Below are positions 14,709 to 22,561 of a stretch of DNA of 64,000 nt, in pieces. Each line of letters starts with the position of its first letter. Positions within the stretch are counted from its first letter, which is position 1. Below the pieces are notes generated by a model. The model saw nothing but the letters and a program-made list of their open reading frames with translations. It was not told where the DNA came from and did no database searches. Source of the stretch: Streptomyces sp. SS1-1 (GTDB lineage: Bacteria > Actinomycetota > Actinomycetes > Streptomycetales > Streptomycetaceae); assembly GCF_008973465.1 (NCBI RefSeq), contig NZ_WBXN01000004.1, positions 2,790,001-2,854,000 on the forward strand, read 5' to 3'. The position numbers and the translations under genes were made by a program.

Positions 14709-16015
14709 GGGCCCTGGCCGCCGGCGTCCAGGAGGACCGGATCGCCGCGATGCTGCTGGGCATCGGGGTGATCCTGCTGGTCGGCGCCGGTCTGGGGGCG
14801 CTCGCCCGCAAGGTCGGCCAGCCCAAGGTGATCGGGGAGATCACGGCGGGCATCGTGCTGGGGCCGAGCCTGCTGGGCCTGTTCCCCGGTGACCTGACGG
14901 ACCGTCTGTTCCCGTCGGACGTGCGTCCGTTGCTGTTGGCGGTGTCGCAGGTCGGCCTGGTGCTGTTCATGTTCGTGGTGGGCTGGGAGTTCGAACGGCG
15001 GCTGATCCGGCCGCACGCCCGGCTGGCGGCCGGGGTCTCGCTGTCGTCGATCGTGCTGGCCTTTGGACTCGGGGTGGCCGCCGCCGCCGTGCTGTACCCG
15101 CACCACGACACGGTGGCCGGGAAGCACATCTCGTTCCTGGCGTTCGCCACCTTCATGGGCACCGCGATGTCCGTCACCGCGTTCCCGGTGCTGGCCCGCA
15201 TCCTGACCGAGAACAAGCTGATGGACACCCGGGTGGGCGCCCTGTCGCTGGCGAGCGCCGCGATCGACGACGTCCTCGCCTGGTGTCTGCTGGCGTACGT
15301 CTCGGCGCTGGTCAGCTCGGACGGCGACTACGCGGACCTGGCGCGGATCGGCGCGCTGAGCGTGGTGTACGTGGCCGTGATGCTCGTCGTCGTACGGCCG
15401 CTGATCTCGCGGCTGGTGTGGCGGTGGGCGGCCATGGAGCGCTGGCCGGCGCTGCTCGCGGTGCTGTGCGCGGGCGTGTTCGCCTCGTCGTGGCTGACGT
15501 CGTGGATCGGCATCCACCAGATCTTCGGCGCGTTCCTGTTCGGCTTCGTGATGCCGCGTGAACCCCGGCGGGTGCTCGCGGCGCATCTGCGCCGGCCGCT
15601 GGACGACGTCAGCGTGGTCCTGCTGCCGGTCTTCTTCATCGTCACCGGCCTCGGTGTCGACCTCGGCGCGCTGACGGCGGCCGACTGCCTGGCGCTGGCC
15701 CTGATCGTGGCGGTGGCGTGCGCGGGCAAGCTGCTCGGCGCGATCGCCCCGGCCCGGCTGTCCGGTCTGTCCTGGCGCGAGGCGAAGGACCTGGGCGTAC
15801 TGATGAACACCCGGGGCCTGACCGAACTCATCATCCTCAACGCCGCGGTGAGCCTCGGCGTGCTCGACGGGCGGATGTTCACCCTGCTGGTGATCATGGC
15901 CCTCGTGACCACGGCGATGGCGGCGCCGCTGCTGTCCCGGCGCGAGCACCTCACGGCCGGCGACCTTCCCAAGGCACCCACACCCGTCGCGGACGCGACC
16001 GCGCCGCGCACTTGA
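14705..16015 (+). CDS. Cation/H+ antiporter (CPA2 family)
   Basis: The 436-residue membrane protein has about 12 spans. The CPA2 features are clear: GQPKVIGEITAGIVLGPSLLG near residue 40, AMSVTAFPVLARIL, the paired acids in SAAIDDVLAWCLLA that carry the ion, and MNTRGLTELIILNAA in helix 11. Kef/NapA-type antiporters recur in angucycline clusters (for example the landomycin cluster) and have been proposed to assist export or pH homeostasis. It lacks the C-terminal TrkA-N domain of KefB/C. It starts within the SnoaL-like stop and is followed after 13 bp by the flavin reductase, forming a three-gene operon. Confidence 0.88.
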   Translation: MRALAAGVQEDRIAAMLLGIGVILLVGAGLGALARKVGQPKVIGEITAGIVLGPSLLGLFPGDLTDRLFPSDVRPLLLAVSQVGLVLFMFVVGWEFERRLIRPHARLAAGVSLSSIVLAFGLGVAAAAVLYPHHDTVAGKHISFLAFATFMGTAMSVTAFPVLARILTENKLMDTRVGALSLASAAIDDVLAWCLLAYVSALVSSDGDYADLARIGALSVVYVAVMLVVVRPLISRLVWRWAAMERWPALLAVLCAGVFASSWLTSWIGIHQIFGAFLFGFVMPREPRRVLAAHLRRPLDDVSVVLLPVFFIVTGLGVDLGALTAADCLALALIVAVACAGKLLGAIAPARLSGLSWREAKDLGVLMNTRGLTELIILNAAVSLGVLDGRMFTLLVIMALVTTAMAAPLLSRREHLTAGDLPKAPTPVADATAPRT

Positions 16016-16028
16016 CGAGGGGGATCCC

Positions 16029-16565
16029 GTGATACCCGTCCAACCGTTGTCCCCGCACGAGCGGCAGCCGCGACCACCGGTCGACGGCCGTGCGCTGCGC
16101 ACGGTGTGCGGCAGTTTCGCCACCGGCGTCACCGTGATCACCACCGGCGGCCCGGAGGAGGGCGCCGCGACCACGGTGAACTCGTTCACGTCCGTCTCGC
16201 TGGATCCGCCGCTGGTGCTGTTCTGCCTGCACCGGCGGTCCCGGCTGCGTCCGGTGCTCCAGCGCTCCCGCGGCTTCGTGGTGAACTTCCTGACGCACCG
16301 CCAGGAAGGGCTCGCCTGGAAGTTCGCGGGCCGTGAGTCGGCGCGGCTGACAGAGGTCCCGCACCACCGCTCGGCCGGCGGGCTGCCCGTCCTCACCGAG
16401 GCGCTCGCGTTCCTGGAGTGCCGTCTCGCCGAGGAGTACGACGGCGGCGACCACGCCATCGTGGTCGGCGAGGTCACCGCCCTCGGCACCTCCGAGGAGG
16501 AGGCCGATCCGCTGGTGTTCTACCAGGGCGCGATGCGTGTCCTGGACGCCGCGGCGCGGGGCTGA
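16029..16565 (+). CDS. NAD(P)H:flavin oxidoreductase (flavin reductase-like domain)
   Basis: The 178-residue protein has the split-barrel FMN-binding fold of two-component monooxygenase reductases. LRTVCGSFATGVTVITTGG begins the domain. TVNSFTSVSLDPPLVLFCL is the highly conserved flavin-binding stretch, and FVVNFLTHRQEGLAWKFAG follows. It would supply reduced FAD or FMN to a partner oxygenase. In jadomycin, JadY does this for JadG. Likely partners here are the ABM protein at 13349 and the halogenase-family protein at 20730. The start is GTG, with GAGGGGGATCCC just upstream. Confidence 0.88.
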   Translation: MIPVQPLSPHERQPRPPVDGRALRTVCGSFATGVTVITTGGPEEGAATTVNSFTSVSLDPPLVLFCLHRRSRLRPVLQRSRGFVVNFLTHRQEGLAWKFAGRESARLTEVPHHRSAGGLPVLTEALAFLECRLAEEYDGGDHAIVVGEVTALGTSEEEADPLVFYQGAMRVLDAAARG

Positions 16566-16569
16566 GCCG

Positions 16570-16989
16570 TCAGCGCGCCACCCCGGCCGGCAGGTCGGCG
16601 TCGTCGAACTCCCGCCTGGCCCGCTCGACCTTGTGCAGGTTCTCCGCGGACCAGTCGGCGAGGTGGGCGAAGATCGGCGCCAGGCTGCGGCCCAGCTCGC
16701 TGATCTCGTACTCGACCCGGGGCGGCACCTCCGGGTGGTACGTGCGCACCACCAGGCCGTCGCGCTCCATCTGGCGCAGCCGCTGCGTGAGCACCTTCGG
16801 CGTGATGGTGCGGATGTTGCGCTGGAGCTCGACGAAGCGCTGCCGGCCGAACTCGTTCAGCGTCCACAGGATCGGTGTCGTCCAGCGGCTGAAGACGATG
16901 TCGACCACCGGGGAGACCGGGCACGCCAGCTCCGAGTCGACACCTGCGCCGTGCTTCGCGGCGCCGCCCATCGTGCCTGTGCCGTCCAT
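16570..16989 (-). CDS. HxlR-family transcriptional regulator
   Basis: The 139-residue protein contains the HxlR winged helix. CPVSPVVDIVFSRWTTPILWTL is the diagnostic opening with its conserved Cys, followed by RFVELQRNI, ITPKVLTQRLRQMERDGLVVR and the wing around PRVEYEISELGRSLAPI. HxlR proteins are dimeric repressors or activators often responding to redox or electrophiles. It is divergent from the DHA2 pump at 17155. The spacer contains the TAGGTACCTA element, which is repeated almost exactly in front of the NmrA-type gene at 25886. That makes this regulator the probable controller of both. GGAGGATCC precedes the ATG. Confidence 0.92.
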   Translation of the reverse strand: MDGTGTMGGAAKHGAGVDSELACPVSPVVDIVFSRWTTPILWTLNEFGRQRFVELQRNIRTITPKVLTQRLRQMERDGLVVRTYHPEVPPRVEYEISELGRSLAPIFAHLADWSAENLHKVERARREFDDADLPAGVAR

Positions 16990-17008
16990 GCGGATCCTCC
17001 CAGGAAGC

Positions 17009-17045
17009 CACTTTCCTCTAGGTACCTACTTTACCCAGGATGCTA
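17009..17045. promoter_or_regulatory. HxlR-type operator/promoter, copy 1
   Basis: A 37-bp element centred on the perfect palindrome TAGGTACCTA lies just upstream of the HxlR start and about 110 bp before the DHA2 pump. It is repeated at 25785-25821 with only two mismatches. Its core reads CTCTAGGTACCTACT, followed by TTTACCC at the place where the second copy has ATACCG. Confidence 0.75.
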
Positions 17046-17154
17046 GCTTCCCGGAAGGCGGTGAGCTTCCCCGCTCCCGGCCCCCGCGCCATGTCCTTTC
17101 CCTCCTTGTCCCGTCCCTACGGAACCCTTCCGTTCACCTCCCACTAGGAGCGAC

Positions 17155-18639
17155 ATGTCGACCCAAGAGTCGCTGCGCCTTCCCCACTCCACCGACGCGT
17201 CGGCCCCGCCGAAGCGCCCCGGACTCATCCTGGCGTTCCTCTGCCTGGCCGGGTTCATGACCTTCCTCGACGTGTCGATCGTCAACGTGGCCCTGCCGAC
17301 GATCGAGGACGAACTGCACATCTCCCAGACGTCGTTGCAGTACATCGTCACCACGTACGGCATGCTGCTCGGCGGCTTCCTGCTGCTGACCGGCCGGCTC
17401 GCCGACGCCTTCGGCCGCCGCCGGATGCTCCAGACCGGCCTGATCCTGTTCGCCCTGGCCTCGCTGCTCGCCGGGTTCGGCCAGAGCGCGGCCATGCTGA
17501 TCGTGGCGCGCGGCGCCCAGGGTCTCGGCGCCGCGTTCATCGCGACCGCCGCGCTGTCCCTGCTCGCGAACAACTTCGAGGAGGGCGCCGAGCGCAACAA
17601 GGCGCTGGGCGCGTGGGGCGCGCTGAGCGGTATCGCCGCCGTCGCCGGCGTCACCCTCGGCGGTCTGCTGACCGACGGCCCGGGCTGGCGCTGGATCTTC
17701 TTCATCAACGTGCCGATCGGCCTCGTCCTGGCCCTGCTCGCCCCGAGGGTCGTCGCCGAGAGCCGGGCCGCCGAGCGCAGCAGCTCCTTCGACGTCGCCG
17801 GCGCCGTCACCCTGACCGCCGGTCTGGTGCTGCTCATCTTCAGCCTGTGCCAGACCGTCGACGACTCCGACGTCCCCATGGCCCGGGTCTACGGCGGCTT
17901 CGCCCTCTCCGCGGTCCTGCTCATCACGTTCCTGCTGATCGAGCGCCGCGCCCAGGCGCCGCTGATCCCGCTCGGCGTGTTCAAGCGCAAGTCGCTGCGG
18001 GCCTCCAACGTCGTCGCGGTCCTGCTGCTGGGCACCTGCGTCACCCTGTTCTTCTTCGCCAGCCTCTTCATGCAGCAGGTGCTGAACTGGTCGGCGCTGC
18101 GCACCGGTCTGGCGTACGTCCCGCTCGCCGTGATCGTGGCGGTCGGCGCGGGCGTCGCCTCCCAGCTGGTGACGAAGGTCGCCGCCAAGCCGGTGCTGAT
18201 GGTCGGGCTGACCCTGACCAGCGTGGGCATGTTCCTGCTGTGGCGGGCCCCGTCCGACGCCTCCTACGCGGTGCACCTGCTGCCCGCCTTCCTGATCTCC
18301 GGCCTCGGGCTCGGCCTGTCGTTCGTGCCGGTGCAGGTGGCCGCGTTCACCGGCACCGAGGAGGACGAGTCCGGTCTGTCGGCCGGTCTCATCAACACCG
18401 CGCAGGAGGTCGGCGGCGCCCTGGGCCTCGCCGTCGCCGCGACCTACGCCTTCCGCCAGGTCGAGGAGCTGACCAAGTGGGCGGACGGGGTGCCCGCGCG
18501 GGTGACCGAGGCGCGCACCGAGGTCTTCCACGACGCGTTCCTCGCCGGTGCCTGCTTCGCCGCGGCCGGCCTGGTCCTCACGCTGATCCTGCTGCCCCTC
18601 ACCAAGGCCGCGGACCAGCCCGCCGCCCCCACCGCCTGA
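17155..18639 (+). CDS. DHA2-family (14-TM) drug:H+ antiporter
   Basis: The 494-residue protein has 14 predicted spans. It shows the MFS motif C-type opening FLDVSIVNVALPTIEDEL, the motif A-like loop GGFLLLTGRLADAFGRRRML, and RWIFFINVPIGL, all typical of QacA/EmrB-type exporters. It is divergent from the HxlR regulator, and the shared 37-bp element places it under that control. In the cluster it would be a second export and resistance pump. TAGGAG lies at the proper distance from the ATG. It is followed after 13 bp by the small flavin/F420-type gene. Confidence 0.92.
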   Translation: MSTQESLRLPHSTDASAPPKRPGLILAFLCLAGFMTFLDVSIVNVALPTIEDELHISQTSLQYIVTTYGMLLGGFLLLTGRLADAFGRRRMLQTGLILFALASLLAGFGQSAAMLIVARGAQGLGAAFIATAALSLLANNFEEGAERNKALGAWGALSGIAAVAGVTLGGLLTDGPGWRWIFFINVPIGLVLALLAPRVVAESRAAERSSSFDVAGAVTLTAGLVLLIFSLCQTVDDSDVPMARVYGGFALSAVLLITFLLIERRAQAPLIPLGVFKRKSLRASNVVAVLLLGTCVTLFFFASLFMQQVLNWSALRTGLAYVPLAVIVAVGAGVASQLVTKVAAKPVLMVGLTLTSVGMFLLWRAPSDASYAVHLLPAFLISGLGLGLSFVPVQVAAFTGTEEDESGLSAGLINTAQEVGGALGLAVAATYAFRQVEELTKWADGVPARVTEARTEVFHDAFLAGACFAAAGLVLTLILLPLTKAADQPAAPTA

Positions 18640-18652
18640 GATCGGACCGAGC

Positions 18653-19048
18653 ATGCCGACGTCACCGCGTCTGTCCCCCGCGGCCGAGGACTTCCTCGCC
18701 GAGAACCAGCTGTGCGCCTTCACCACGCTCCGCCCCGACGGCTCGCCCCATGTGACGCCCGTGCGCTTCACCTGGGACGGCGAGGCGGGACTGGCCCGGG
18801 TGATGACCGCGGTGACCCGGCGCAAGGCCCGCAACGTGCTGGCCTCGCCCGGGGGCCGGGTCTCCCTGTGCCAGACGGCCGGGCCCCGCTGGATCACCCT
18901 GGAGGGCACCGCCACCGTGCACGACGACCCGTCCCGGGTCCAGGAGGGCGTCCGGCGGTACGCCAAGCGGTACTGGTCGCCGCCGCCGGAGCCGCCGGGC
19001 CTGGTCGTCATCGAGATCGACGTGGACCGGGTGCTGGGCCTGCTGTGA
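18653..19048 (+). CDS. PPOX-class split-barrel flavin/F420-dependent protein
   Basis: The 131-residue protein begins SPAAEDFLAENQLCAFTTLRP and contains GSPHVTPVRFTWDGE, ARNVLASPGGRVSLCQ and a C-terminal VVIEIDVDRVLG strand. This is the layout of the pyridoxamine 5'-phosphate oxidase-like superfamily, in particular actinobacterial F420-binding members. Such proteins reduce unsaturated or quinone substrates using F420H2, or store cofactor. It is co-transcribed with the DHA2 pump. The cofactor (FMN or F420) cannot be settled from sequence. A strong hairpin follows, closing the transcript. Confidence 0.8.
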   Translation: MPTSPRLSPAAEDFLAENQLCAFTTLRPDGSPHVTPVRFTWDGEAGLARVMTAVTRRKARNVLASPGGRVSLCQTAGPRWITLEGTATVHDDPSRVQEGVRRYAKRYWSPPPEPPGLVVIEIDVDRVLGLL

Positions 19049-19062
19049 GCGGGCCGCACACC

Positions 19063-19103
19063 CGCCGAGGGCGCCGGACGCGAAACCGCCGGCGCCCTCG
19101 GCG
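19063..19103 (+). terminator. Terminator after the DHA2 pump operon
   Basis: CGCCGAGGGCGCCGG and its complement CCGGCGCCCTCGGCG form a 15-bp perfect stem around an 11-base loop, 15 bp after the PPOX gene stop, with TATTT following the 3' arm. Confidence 0.75.
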
Positions 19104-19133
19104 TATTTCCACCCCCTGACCCTGCTGTGGAAT

Positions 19134-19154
19134 CTCTGACGAAACTTGTCAGAG
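19134..19154. promoter_or_regulatory. Perfect inverted repeat upstream of the FAD hydroxylase
   Basis: CTCTGAC and GTCAGAG are separated by seven bases (GAAACTT), a perfect 7-bp dyad about 75 bp before the hydroxylase start. A TACTTA hexamer at 19160-19165 could be a -10 box with the dyad over the -35 region, which suggests an operator. It shares the GTCAGA core with the sites at 7563 and 14148, in inverted instead of direct arrangement. Confidence 0.55.
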
Positions 19155-19227
19155 ACCTGTACTTAGGGCCGTTCAGCTTCCCCGGCTCCCCCGGAATACT
19201 GGTGAAAAATCCACTGGGAGAGGAAAC

Positions 19228-20700
19228 ATGAACCGTTTTCATGCCGACGTGATCGTCGCCGGGGCCGGCCCGTCCGGACTCATGCTCGCCGGTGAACTCC
19301 GCCTGGCGGGGCACGAGGTGCTGGTGCTCGACCGGCTGACCGCACCGATGCAGCAGTCCCGCGCCCTCGGATTTTCCGCACGTACCATCGAGGAGTTCGG
19401 TCAGCGCGGACTTCTCGATGAATTCGGTGAACTCGAGACGATACCCTTCGGCCATTTCGGCGGACTTCCCATCGATTACCAGATCGTCGAGGGCGGCAAT
19501 TTCGGCGTCCGGGGTGTTCCGCAGTCGCGGACCGAGGCGATCCTGCACCGGTGGGCCACCGGCCTCGGCGCCAAGGTCCGCCGCGGGCACGAGGTCGTCG
19601 GCATGACGCAGGACGACGACGGCGTCACCGTGGAGGTCGCGGGCCCCGACGGCACCGAGACGCTGCGCGCCGCCTACCTCGTCGGCTGTGACGGCGCCCG
19701 CTCCACCGTGCGGCGCCTGGCCGGCATCGACTTCCCCGGCACGAGCGCCACCATCGAGATGCTGATGGCCGACGTCGCCACCAACGAGCTGCGCATCCGC
19801 CCGACCGGCGAGGTCGGCGAGGCCGGCATGGTCGTGGTGCTGCCGCTGGGCCCGGGGGCCACCCGCGTGGTCGTCTTCGAGCGCGGCGCCGGCGTCCGCC
19901 CGACGACGGAGGCGCCCACCTTCGACGAGGTCGCCGCCGCCTTCCAGCGCGTCACCGGTGAGGACATCACCGGGTACCGGCCGCTGTGGACCAGCTACTT
20001 CACCGACGCCAGCCGGCACGCCGCCGAGTACCGCAGCGGCCGGGTCTTCCTGGCCGGCGACGCCGCCCACATCCACCTGCCGATCGGCGCGCAGGGCATC
20101 AGCGCCGGCGTCGGCGACGTGGTGAACCTCGGCTGGAAGCTGGCCGCCGCGCTGAAGGGCCACGCCCCCGAGGGGCTGCTGGACACCTACCACTCCGAGC
20201 GGCACCCGGTCGGCGGCCGGATCGTCGCCAACACCCTGGTGCAGCGCTCCCTCTACCTCGGCGGCCCCGAGATGCAGCCGCTGCGCGAGCTGTTCGGCGA
20301 GCTGGTCGGCATCGAGGCGGTCCGCAAGCACCTGGTCGGCCTGGTCACCGGCCTGGACATCACCTACGACATGGGCGAGGGCGGACACCCGCTGCTCGGC
20401 CGCCGGCTGCCCGACCAGGACCTGCTGGCCGGCGACGAGAAGACCAGCACGTACGCGCTGCTCACGCGCGGCCGCCCGCTGCTGCTGAACCTGCGCGGCG
20501 GCGAGGCCCTGACGCGGGCCGCCGCCGGCTGGGCCGACCGCGTGGACGTCGTCGCCGCCTCCCGGCCCGACCCCGAGGCCCCCGCCGCCGACCTGCTGGT
20601 GCGCCCCGACGGCTACATCGCCTGGGTCGGGACGGACGGCACCGCCGACGGTCTGACCACCGCCCTGCAGCGCTGGTTCGGCGCCCCCGCCGCCGGCTGA
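19228..20700 (+). CDS. FAD-dependent aromatic polyketide hydroxylase (PgaE/JadH/RdmE type)
   Basis: At 490 residues this is full length for the para-hydroxybenzoate-hydroxylase-fold enzymes of angucycline and anthracycline pathways. Motifs in order: GAGPSGLMLAGEL (GxGxxG, FAD) at the N-terminus, YLVGCDGARSTVRRLAG (DG motif), VFLAGDAAHIHLPIGAQGIS (GD motif) and [14 protein letters not shown] thioredoxin-like C-domain follows with LLVRPDGYIAWVGTDG. It uses NAD(P)H and O2 to hydroxylate a tetracyclic quinone or its precursor. The truncated gene at 6432-7058 is a paralogue. GAGAGGAAAC precedes the ATG. It is followed after 29 bp by the halogenase-family gene. Confidence 0.93.
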   Translation: MNRFHADVIVAGAGPSGLMLAGELRLAGHEVLVLDRLTAPMQQSRALGFSARTIEEFGQRGLLDEFGELETIPFGHFGGLPIDYQIVEGGNFGVRGVPQSRTEAILHRWATGLGAKVRRGHEVVGMTQDDDGVTVEVAGPDGTETLRAAYLVGCDGARSTVRRLAGIDFPGTSATIEMLMADVATNELRIRPTGEVGEAGMVVVLPLGPGATRVVVFERGAGVRPTTEAPTFDEVAAAFQRVTGEDITGYRPLWTSYFTDASRHAAEYRSGRVFLAGDAAHIHLPIGAQGISAGVGDVVNLGWKLAAALKGHAPEGLLDTYHSERHPVGGRIVANTLVQRSLYLGGPEMQPLRELFGELVGIEAVRKHLVGLVTGLDITYDMGEGGHPLLGRRLPDQDLLAGDEKTSTYALLTRGRPLLLNLRGGEALTRAAAGWADRVDVVAASRPDPEAPAADLLVRPDGYIAWVGTDGTADGLTTALQRWFGAPAAG

Positions 20701-20729
20701 GCCCCCACCGCCAGAAGAGGAGTCCCGAG

Positions 20730-22433
20730 TTGACCGGCAAGGCCGAGACGCAGAAGACGCCACCGCAGCCCGGCGCGTGGACCGAGTGCGACGTCATCAT
20801 CCTGGGCGCCGGGATCGGCGGTTCGATCACCGGCGCGATCCTGGCCCGGCAGGGCGCGAAGGTGGTGCTCGTCGACGCCGGCCAGCACCCGCGGTTCGCG
20901 GTCGGCGAGTCGCAGAACCCGCAGCTCGTGGAGTGGCTGCACATCCTCGCCGTGCGCTACGACGTGCCCGAGCTGAAGCACCTGCTCGACATCAAGGCCG
21001 TCACCAAGCACATCGGCGCCCACCACGGCCGCAAGCAGAGCTTCGGTTTCGTGCGGCACGTCCCCGACCGGGAGCCGGACCCGCGCGAGGCGACGATGTT
21101 CGTCATCCCGAAGATGCTCACCGAGGCGTCGCACATGTTCCGCCAGGACACCGACACCTACTACTTCAACGTCGCCGCCAAGTACGGCTGCACGCTGCGC
21201 CAGAACTGGCGCGCCACCGACCTGGACTTCGACGACGACGGCGTCACGGTCACCGGCCAGAACGGCGAGGTGTTCCGCGCGAAGTACCTCATCGACGCCA
21301 GCGGCTTCCGCTCCCCGCTCGCCCAGAAGTTCGACCTGCGCGACAAGCCGACCCGGATCCGGCACCACGCCCGCTCCATGTTCACGCACTACGTCGGCAT
21401 CAAGCCCTACGACGACGTGTGCGGCTACCCGGACGCGCTGCGCCCGCCCGCCGAGTCCCCCTTCCACGGCGGCACCCTGCACCACCTGATCGAGCGCGGC
21501 TGGTTCTGGATCATCCCGTTCGACAACTACAAGGACTCCCGCAACCCGGTGTGCAGCGTCGGGCTGACCTTCGACGAGCGGCTGTACCCGCAGCCCAAGG
21601 ACAAGACGCCGGACGAGGAGTTCCAGCACTACCTCGACATGTACCCGGCGGTGAAGCGGCAGTTCGAGGGCGCGCGCCGGGTGCGCGAGTGGGTCTCCAC
21701 GCCGGACCGCATCCAGTACTCCTCGAAGCAGACCGTGGGCGACCGCTGGTGCCTGATGTCGCACGCCGCCGGCTTCGTGGACCCGCTGTACTCGCGGGGC
21801 CTGTCCAACACCTTCGAGGTGGTGGACGCCCTCTGCTACCGCGTCCTGGACGCGCTGCGCGACGGCGACTTCTCCGCCGAGCGCTTCGAGTACGTGGAGC
21901 GCCTGGAGCAGGGCCTGCTGACGTTCAACGACATGATCGTCGACAGCTCGTACATCGCGTTCTCCCACTTCCGGCTCTGGAACGCGGTCTTCCGGGTCTG
22001 GGCCTGCTTCACCACCCCGGCCACGATGCGCCAGATCCAGGCCCGCCAGGAGTTCGAACTGGACGGCGACGACCGGCACTTCCGGAACATGGAGAAGGCT
22101 CCGTACCCGGGCCTGTGGTGGCCGGACAGCCACGCCTTCAAGCATCTGCTCGACGTCACCCACGAGACCTGCGTGAAGTACGAGGCCGGCGAGATCGACG
22201 GCGACAAGGCGGCCGACATCGTCTTCCAGGCCATCAACGACTGCGAGTCGGTCAACACGCCGTTCGGCTGGAAGGACGGCGAGGACCACCGCTTCTACCG
22301 GGCCACCACCCCCACGATGATCAAGTTCATGTGGTGGGCCAGCACCAACGGCCCCAAGGAGATGCGCGATCTCGGCCGCGCGATGCTCAAGGGCGTCGCG
22401 AAGTCGGCCCTGCGCGGCAAGAAGGTCTCCTGA
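20730..22433 (+). CDS. FAD-dependent halogenase-family oxidoreductase
   Basis: The 567-residue protein opens with a Rossmann FAD motif (VIILGAGIGGSITGAILARQGAKV) and FAVGESQNPQ, where halogenases carry VGES. RGWFWIIPFDN matches the WxWxIP signature of flavin-dependent halogenases, and GFVDPLYSRGLSNTFEVVDAL matches their FVDPLFSxG block. A lysine at the expected distance after GES lies in VTKHIGAHHG, but the surrounding sequence departs from tryptophan halogenases. The enzyme may therefore chlorinate a phenolic polyketide or act as an oxygenase of the same family. A TTG at 20730 is taken as start because GAGGAG lies eight bases upstream and no ATG/GTG fits before the Rossmann motif. Reduced flavin would come from the reductase at 16029. 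Confidence 0.8.
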   Translation: MTGKAETQKTPPQPGAWTECDVIILGAGIGGSITGAILARQGAKVVLVDAGQHPRFAVGESQNPQLVEWLHILAVRYDVPELKHLLDIKAVTKHIGAHHGRKQSFGFVRHVPDREPDPREATMFVIPKMLTEASHMFRQDTDTYYFNVAAKYGCTLRQNWRATDLDFDDDGVTVTGQNGEVFRAKYLIDASGFRSPLAQKFDLRDKPTRIRHHARSMFTHYVGIKPYDDVCGYPDALRPPAESPFHGGTLHHLIERGWFWIIPFDNYKDSRNPVCSVGLTFDERLYPQPKDKTPDEEFQHYLDMYPAVKRQFEGARRVREWVSTPDRIQYSSKQTVGDRWCLMSHAAGFVDPLYSRGLSNTFEVVDALCYRVLDALRDGDFSAERFEYVERLEQGLLTFNDMIVDSSYIAFSHFRLWNAVFRVWACFTTPATMRQIQARQEFELDGDDRHFRNMEKAPYPGLWWPDSHAFKHLLDVTHETCVKYEAGEIDGDKAADIVFQAINDCESVNTPFGWKDGEDHRFYRATTPTMIKFMWWASTNGPKEMRDLGRAMLKGVAKSALRGKKVS

Positions 22434-22470
22434 CCTCCTCCCCCCAACTCCCCCCACCCCCCGATCCGGT

Positions 22471-22515
22471 CCGCACAGGGCGTGGTGCCACCCCCAAGCG
22501 CTCGGCCCTGTGCGG
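22471..22515 (+). terminator. Stem-loop between halogenase-family and BBE genes
   Basis: CCGCACAGGGC and GCCCTGTGCGG form a perfect 11-bp stem with a 23-base loop in the 128-bp gap. No T-tract follows, so it could be a terminator, an attenuator or a transcript-stabilising hairpin. Confidence 0.5.
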
Positions 22516-22561
22516 GCCGCTCCCCGACCGTCCGTCACCCGTATCGACTCTGGGACACCGT

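Noticed and set aside
17134..20763. A 1209-codon minus-strand open frame
   Set aside because: It lies opposite the DHA2 pump, PPOX and FAD hydroxylase genes, whose motifs are unambiguous. Its translation has no recognisable domain.
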